A stretch of 64,000 nucleotides of DNA, taken from positions 150,897 through 214,896 of the forward strand of contig CAVTTJ010000011.1 of NCBI GenBank assembly GCA_963737575.1, read 5' to 3'. This DNA comes from VRUE01 sp963737575. Lineage in GTDB: Bacteria; Actinomycetota; Thermoleophilia; Solirubrobacterales; 70-9. A model generated the notes under the pieces. The model saw nothing but the letters and a program-made list of their open reading frames with translations, searched no databases and was not told the DNA's origin. The position numbers were made by a program, and so were the translations under genes. Positions within the stretch are counted from its first letter, which is position 1; each line of letters opens with the position of its first letter. Positions 60,472-64,000 of this stretch are shown piece after piece.

Positions 60472-61401
60472 GTGTCAGGCGACGGCCCACTCCCATCCGA
60501 CATCCAGCCGGTCGAGAACGAGACCCGCGACCGGATCATCACCGGCCTCGTGACGCTGATCCCGTTCGTCGCGATCGGCCTCGCCGGCTGGCAGGTCTGG
60601 GGCGAGGCCCTGCACTGGAGCGATGTCTTCCTCTTCGTCGGGATGTACCTGCTGACCGGCCTCGGGATCACGGTCGGATTCCACCGCCACCTCACCCATC
60701 GCAGCTTCAAAGCGAAAACCTGGCTGCATGGCCTGCTGGCGATCCTCGGCTCCGCCGCGATCGAGGGGCCGGTGATCTCGTGGGTCGCCGACCACCGCAA
60801 GCACCACACCTTCTCCGACGAAGAGGGTGACCCGCACAGCCCCCACGTCGATCACGGCCACGGTCTCAGCGGCGCGATGCGCGGCCTCTTCCACGCCCAC
60901 ATGGGCTGGCTCTTCATCCACACCCAGCGCGGCAACAAGGAGCGCTTCGCACCCGACCTGCTCAAGGACCCGGTGATCAGCTACGTCGATCGCACCTTTC
61001 TGCACTGGGCGATCCTCGGCCTGTTGATCCCGTTCGCACTCGGCTGGGTGATCGGGGGAACCGTGTTCGCGGGCATCACCGGCCTGCTCTGGGGCGGCCT
61101 GGTCAGGGTCTTCGTCCTCCACCACTTCACGTACAGCATCAACTCGCTCTGCCACGTCTTCGGCAACCAGGACTTTGAGACCACGGACGAGTCGCGGAAC
61201 CTGGCGCTGATCGCGATCCCGACCCTGGGCGAGGCCTGGCACAACAGCCATCACGCGTTCCCCACGTCGGCCACGCACGGGCTCGGTCGCTGGCAGGTCG
61301 ACGTCTCGGCCCTGGTCATCGACGGGCTCGAGAAGGCCGGGCTCGTCTGGGACGTCGTCCGCATCTCACCCGAGCGGATGGCGGCCAAGGCCACGGCCTG
61401 A
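60472..61401 (+). CDS. Acyl-CoA/acyl-lipid delta-9-type fatty acid desaturase
   Basis: A 309-aa membrane di-iron enzyme. The three histidine boxes are HRHLTH (about residue 70), HRKHH (about 107) and HNSHH (about 260), with four helices between. This is the stearoyl-CoA desaturase-like group, introducing a double bond with O2 and electrons from ferredoxin or cytochrome b5-like donors. Start GTG 60472 with TATCAT 8 nt upstream. Probably acts with the divergent CFA synthase in membrane remodelling. Confidence 0.92.
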   Translation: MSGDGPLPSDIQPVENETRDRIITGLVTLIPFVAIGLAGWQVWGEALHWSDVFLFVGMYLLTGLGITVGFHRHLTHRSFKAKTWLHGLLAILGSAAIEGPVISWVADHRKHHTFSDEEGDPHSPHVDHGHGLSGAMRGLFHAHMGWLFIHTQRGNKERFAPDLLKDPVISYVDRTFLHWAILGLLIPFALGWVIGGTVFAGITGLLWGGLVRVFVLHHFTYSINSLCHVFGNQDFETTDESRNLALIAIPTLGEAWHNSHHAFPTSATHGLGRWQVDVSALVIDGLEKAGLVWDVVRISPERMAAKATA

Positions 61402-61409
61402 CGCGACGC

Positions 61410-63800
61410 CTACGGGACGTCGGGCGCTTCGTACCAGTCGATCCAGCGGTTGCAGGCGGCGCCGAGCGGAACGGTGCGCTCCCTGCCGGCGGCGACGGCG
61501 ACGAGGCTGCCGACGTGGGCGGTGCCGTCGTAGCCGGTCAGCCGCTGCAGGGTGCTCGGTTCGGCCGCGGCGACCGTGAACCGAACCGGCCCGCCGCCGC
61601 TGTCGATCCTCCCGGCGGGCCAGAACTGACCGTCGTTGGCGAGGCTGATCGTGTTCGGCCGCTGGCCGTCCTGGGCCGGCTCGAGCGTGTGCCGGAAGCC
61701 CGGCGCGGTCAGGGTCAGCTCGAAGGGCGAGAAGTACTGCAGCGAGAGCCGCCAGCGGCCGGCCGGGAGGTCGAGGGTCTGCGCGGTGTGCTCGCCGGTC
61801 CGCAGCACCTCGCCGGTGTCCCAGTTGGTCTTCGCCCCGAAGGCGGTTTCGGGGAAGACCGCCGCCCGCCCCTTTGAGGAGAGGAGGACCCGGATCTCGG
61901 GCGCCTCGCAGCCGGCGAGCGCTCCCGCATCGGTCCCCTCGAGCAGAACCCGCCGTTCCTTCGGCGCCGGCCCCACCCGTTTCCAGAGGATGAACGAGTC
62001 GGTCGCCGCGACTCGGCGGAAGCCCGGTGGCGCCTGGCTGTTCCAGGCGGCGCGGCCGGTGATCACGTAGGGGAACCGTTCGAGGGTGCCGCGGGTGAAG
62101 GAGTCGAAGTCGATCGGGCTGTAGGCATCCCCCGTGTCGAACGGCTTTTCCGGGTTCGGCGAGATCGCCGGGTCGGGGAACTCGACCAGTGGCACGTGGG
62201 TGTCGGCACCCAGCAGCTCGTACGCCGCGTAGCGGTCCTGTCCCGCGTAGAGGACGGGCTTGCCGTGGAGGATCGGCAGGAACGACTGCAGCTCGGAGCC
62301 GTGGCCCGGCGGCCCGACCGGGCCGTCGCGCAGGACGAGGAAGGTCGAGTAGGCGGCGCCGCCGATGAAGACCACCGCGAGGGCGGTCCACGCCACCCGA
62401 CCCGGTGCGGTCGAGGTTGAGCCCTCCATCCGCCCCTTGTCTCGACCGCTGGGGCGGATTTCGGTCAGCAGCGGCCGGACCGCGACCAGCATCGCCAGCG
62501 GCGCAGCGATCATCAGCGCCTTGGCCTGCGAGTAGTCGCCGGTGAAGGGGAGCGAGACGACGTAGAGGAGGGCGCAGGCGGCGAAAGCGATCGGGATCGA
62601 GAGGTCGCGGCGGTGCGCCCACCAGATCGCCCCGGCGGCGAACGCGGCACCTCCGATCGCGCTCGCCAGCCAGGTCAGGTTGGCCTCGCCGGGGGCGTCG
62701 AGGCGGTAGTCGTGCGACCACCAGACTCCGAGCGCCTCGATCGGGGAGACCGGGCCGTAGGTGTTGCTGCCGGCGACCCGGTTGAAGCCGGCGCCGAAGC
62801 CGAAAGGCCCGACCAGGGTGAGCACCGCGATGCCGGCGACGATCGCCAGGCAGACGAGGGTCAGCGGCCGCAGGAGGAACCGGATCAGCGAGCGCGGGGC
62901 CAGCGCCCGCCGCACCGCGGGGACGGTCAGGCTCCAGAGCGCGACCACCGCGATCGGCCAGGCGAGGCCGGCGAAGCTGTAGGCGAAGAGAACGCCGCCG
63001 GCGAGCGCCAGCCAGGGGAGCGCGTATCGGAGGCGCGCTGGGAAGCCGGGCGGGATCGGCGCCGGGTCGCGGAGCGCCAGCGCGACCGCGAGCACGAAGA
63101 GCGCCTCGGACGTCTCCTTGAACGCCCCCTGGGCGTAGTAGGAGGCGGCCAGGTAGGAGGCGGCGACGAGGACCGCGCCGAGGACCCGGCGGGCCGGGCC
63201 CAACCCGGGCAGCGCCCCGAGCGCGGTGAGGGCGGTGAGGATGCCGATCGCGATGATCTCGCCGACGAACGCCTGCCCGAGCCCGATCCCCGGCACCGCC
63301 GCGACGGTGTCGGCCAGCGCATGGGGCCCGAGGGGATAGCCGGCTTCGGGCGCCGGGCCGAAGCCGCTCCGCAGCCACTCCGCCCAGGCGAGGTGGAGGC
63401 CGAGGTCGTTGTTGAACCCGACCCCGAGCAGGCCCCAGCGGCCGCTGATCGCGAACGGGATCGAGAGGACGACCCCGGTTGCGATCGTGACCAGGACCCC
63501 CCACACCAGCACGTCGCGCTCGCCCGCGCCGTCCTCGCGCCCAGTCCCAACCTCAGGCCGGGCGGGGAATGCGATGAGGACGACGATCGCCGCTGCGACA
63601 AGGAGCAGCAGCGCCAGCCCCGAGGTGGTGGCGTGGCCGGGGCCGCGCGCCGGCAGGCCGGCGGCGGCGATCAGCGCGGCGAAGCCCACCGCGGGCTCGA
63701 GCCAGGTCCAGCGCCGTCGGCCGGCCAGCGAGAGCAGGGCGCGGCCGACGAGGACCGAGGCGGCGCAGATCAGGGCCGCCGAAGCGTAGGTCGCGAGCAT
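61410..63800 (-). CDS. Large polytopic membrane protein with C-terminal exported domain
   Basis: 796 aa with about 12-13 helices in the first 500 residues and an extracytoplasmic beta-rich domain after it. The topology resembles GT-C glycosyltransferases such as actinobacterial arabinosyl or mannosyl transferases, but I cannot see a secure catalytic DD or DE loop motif. Start ATG 63800 with TAGTTT 10 nt upstream. A role in cell-envelope polysaccharide is a guess from topology. Confidence 0.6.
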   Translation of the reverse strand: MLATYASAALICAASVLVGRALLSLAGRRRWTWLEPAVGFAALIAAAGLPARGPGHATTSGLALLLLVAAAIVVLIAFPARPEVGTGREDGAGERDVLVWGVLVTIATGVVLSIPFAISGRWGLLGVGFNNDLGLHLAWAEWLRSGFGPAPEAGYPLGPHALADTVAAVPGIGLGQAFVGEIIAIGILTALTALGALPGLGPARRVLGAVLVAASYLAASYYAQGAFKETSEALFVLAVALALRDPAPIPPGFPARLRYALPWLALAGGVLFAYSFAGLAWPIAVVALWSLTVPAVRRALAPRSLIRFLLRPLTLVCLAIVAGIAVLTLVGPFGFGAGFNRVAGSNTYGPVSPIEALGVWWSHDYRLDAPGEANLTWLASAIGGAAFAAGAIWWAHRRDLSIPIAFAACALLYVVSLPFTGDYSQAKALMIAAPLAMLVAVRPLLTEIRPSGRDKGRMEGSTSTAPGRVAWTALAVVFIGGAAYSTFLVLRDGPVGPPGHGSELQSFLPILHGKPVLYAGQDRYAAYELLGADTHVPLVEFPDPAISPNPEKPFDTGDAYSPIDFDSFTRGTLERFPYVITGRAAWNSQAPPGFRRVAATDSFILWKRVGPAPKERRVLLEGTDAGALAGCEAPEIRVLLSSKGRAAVFPETAFGAKTNWDTGEVLRTGEHTAQTLDLPAGRWRLSLQYFSPFELTLTAPGFRHTLEPAQDGQRPNTISLANDGQFWPAGRIDSGGGPVRFTVAAAEPSTLQRLTGYDGTAHVGSLVAVAAGRERTVPLGAACNRWIDWYEAPDVP

Positions 63801-63833
63801 GGAGGGCGGGAAACTACCGCCTGGAGGTGGGTC

Positions 63834-64000
63834 TCAGAACTTCTCGGCGGCCGATTCGAGGTTCGGCCGCAGGTTCTCGCCGTGGAGCGGGTCGCCGTGG
63901 CCGGTGGCGAGGACGGCGGGCTCGAGCGCGGCCAGCTTGCGCACCGAGTCCTTTGCCTTCGCGTGGTCCCAGGCCCACGCGGGGTGGGGGACGCTGACCT
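63834..64000 (-). CDS. MBL-fold hydrolase, C-terminal end (partial)
   Basis: Only the last 54 or so codons are in the window. They read WDHAKAKDSVRKLAALEPAV, then LATGHGDPLHGENL and a stop at 63834. The GHG-P-L block with the preceding LEPAVLATGHG matches the C-terminal His motif of metallo-beta-lactamase-fold hydrolases. The gene begins beyond the right edge. It is followed downstream by the polytopic membrane gene on the same strand after 33 nt. Confidence 0.6.
   Translation of the reverse strand, partial: VSVPHPAWAWDHAKAKDSVRKLAALEPAVLATGHGDPLHGENLRPNLESAAEKF

Overview
The window is about 70% GC and very densely packed, with short gaps, ATGA/GTGA start-stop overlaps and many GTG or TTG starts. 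The gene families point to an actinobacterium, most likely class Thermoleophilia (Solirubrobacterales-like): a KorAB 2-oxoacid:ferredoxin oxidoreductase, LtrA, FHA and PknB-type signalling, cytochrome bd, and many secreted proteins with Lys/His-rich tails. This placement is inferred from content only. No rRNA, tRNA, CRISPR array, insertion sequence or prophage was seen. No gene-free stretch exceeds 300 bp. The longest are 16575-16835, which holds a pseudogene remnant, and 21210-21451, which may hold one small ORF.

Layout. 0-3 kb: a DHA2-type MFS exporter with an operator-like array, then two small secreted proteins. 3-6 kb: a three-gene operon for an unusual cytochrome b6-like complex, convergent with an SQR-like flavoprotein. 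6-17 kb: two very large surface proteins (a beta-solenoid and a cysteine-peptidase-like protein) around amine and carbon enzymes (VOC, amine oxidase, class III aminotransferase, PEP-mutase family), ending in a frameshifted remnant. 17-23 kb: SDR, CPBP protease with a coupled 43-aa ORF, ClC channel, Crp-family regulator, CPA2 antiporter and a broken beta-helix gene. 23-33 kb: secreted proteins, KorAB, a RibD-like reductase, a phosphoesterase coupled to a Vps62-domain membrane protein, and two small membrane genes. 33-41 kb: AKR, LtrA, MBL-fold, SRPBCC and GNAT genes, two frameshifted secreted proteins and an agmatinase-family enzyme.

41-58 kb is the metabolic core. It carries zwf, gnd and pgl on divergent promoters, rpiA, tkt, tal and pgi, and then cydAB directly coupled to pgi. 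This covers nearly all of the pentose phosphate pathway and its link to glycolysis, with the terminal bd oxidase in the same run. Embedded in it are a nucleotidyltransferase toxin-antitoxin-like pair, an FAD oxidase, an FHA-HTH protein, a TolB-like protein and a Ser/Thr kinase with an extracellular beta-propeller. 58-64 kb: HAD phosphatase, cyclopropane fatty acid synthase divergent from a fatty acid desaturase, a large polytopic membrane protein and the end of an MBL-fold gene.

Two global features stand out. First, at least 20 genes have a TANNNT -10-like box only 6-10 nt before the start codon, so transcripts appear leaderless or nearly so. Second, several convergent pairs share their stop codons in a single CTAG. 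Three genes (a PQQ-like protein, a GH26-like protein and transaldolase) are each split by a one-base frameshift, which may be sequence error.
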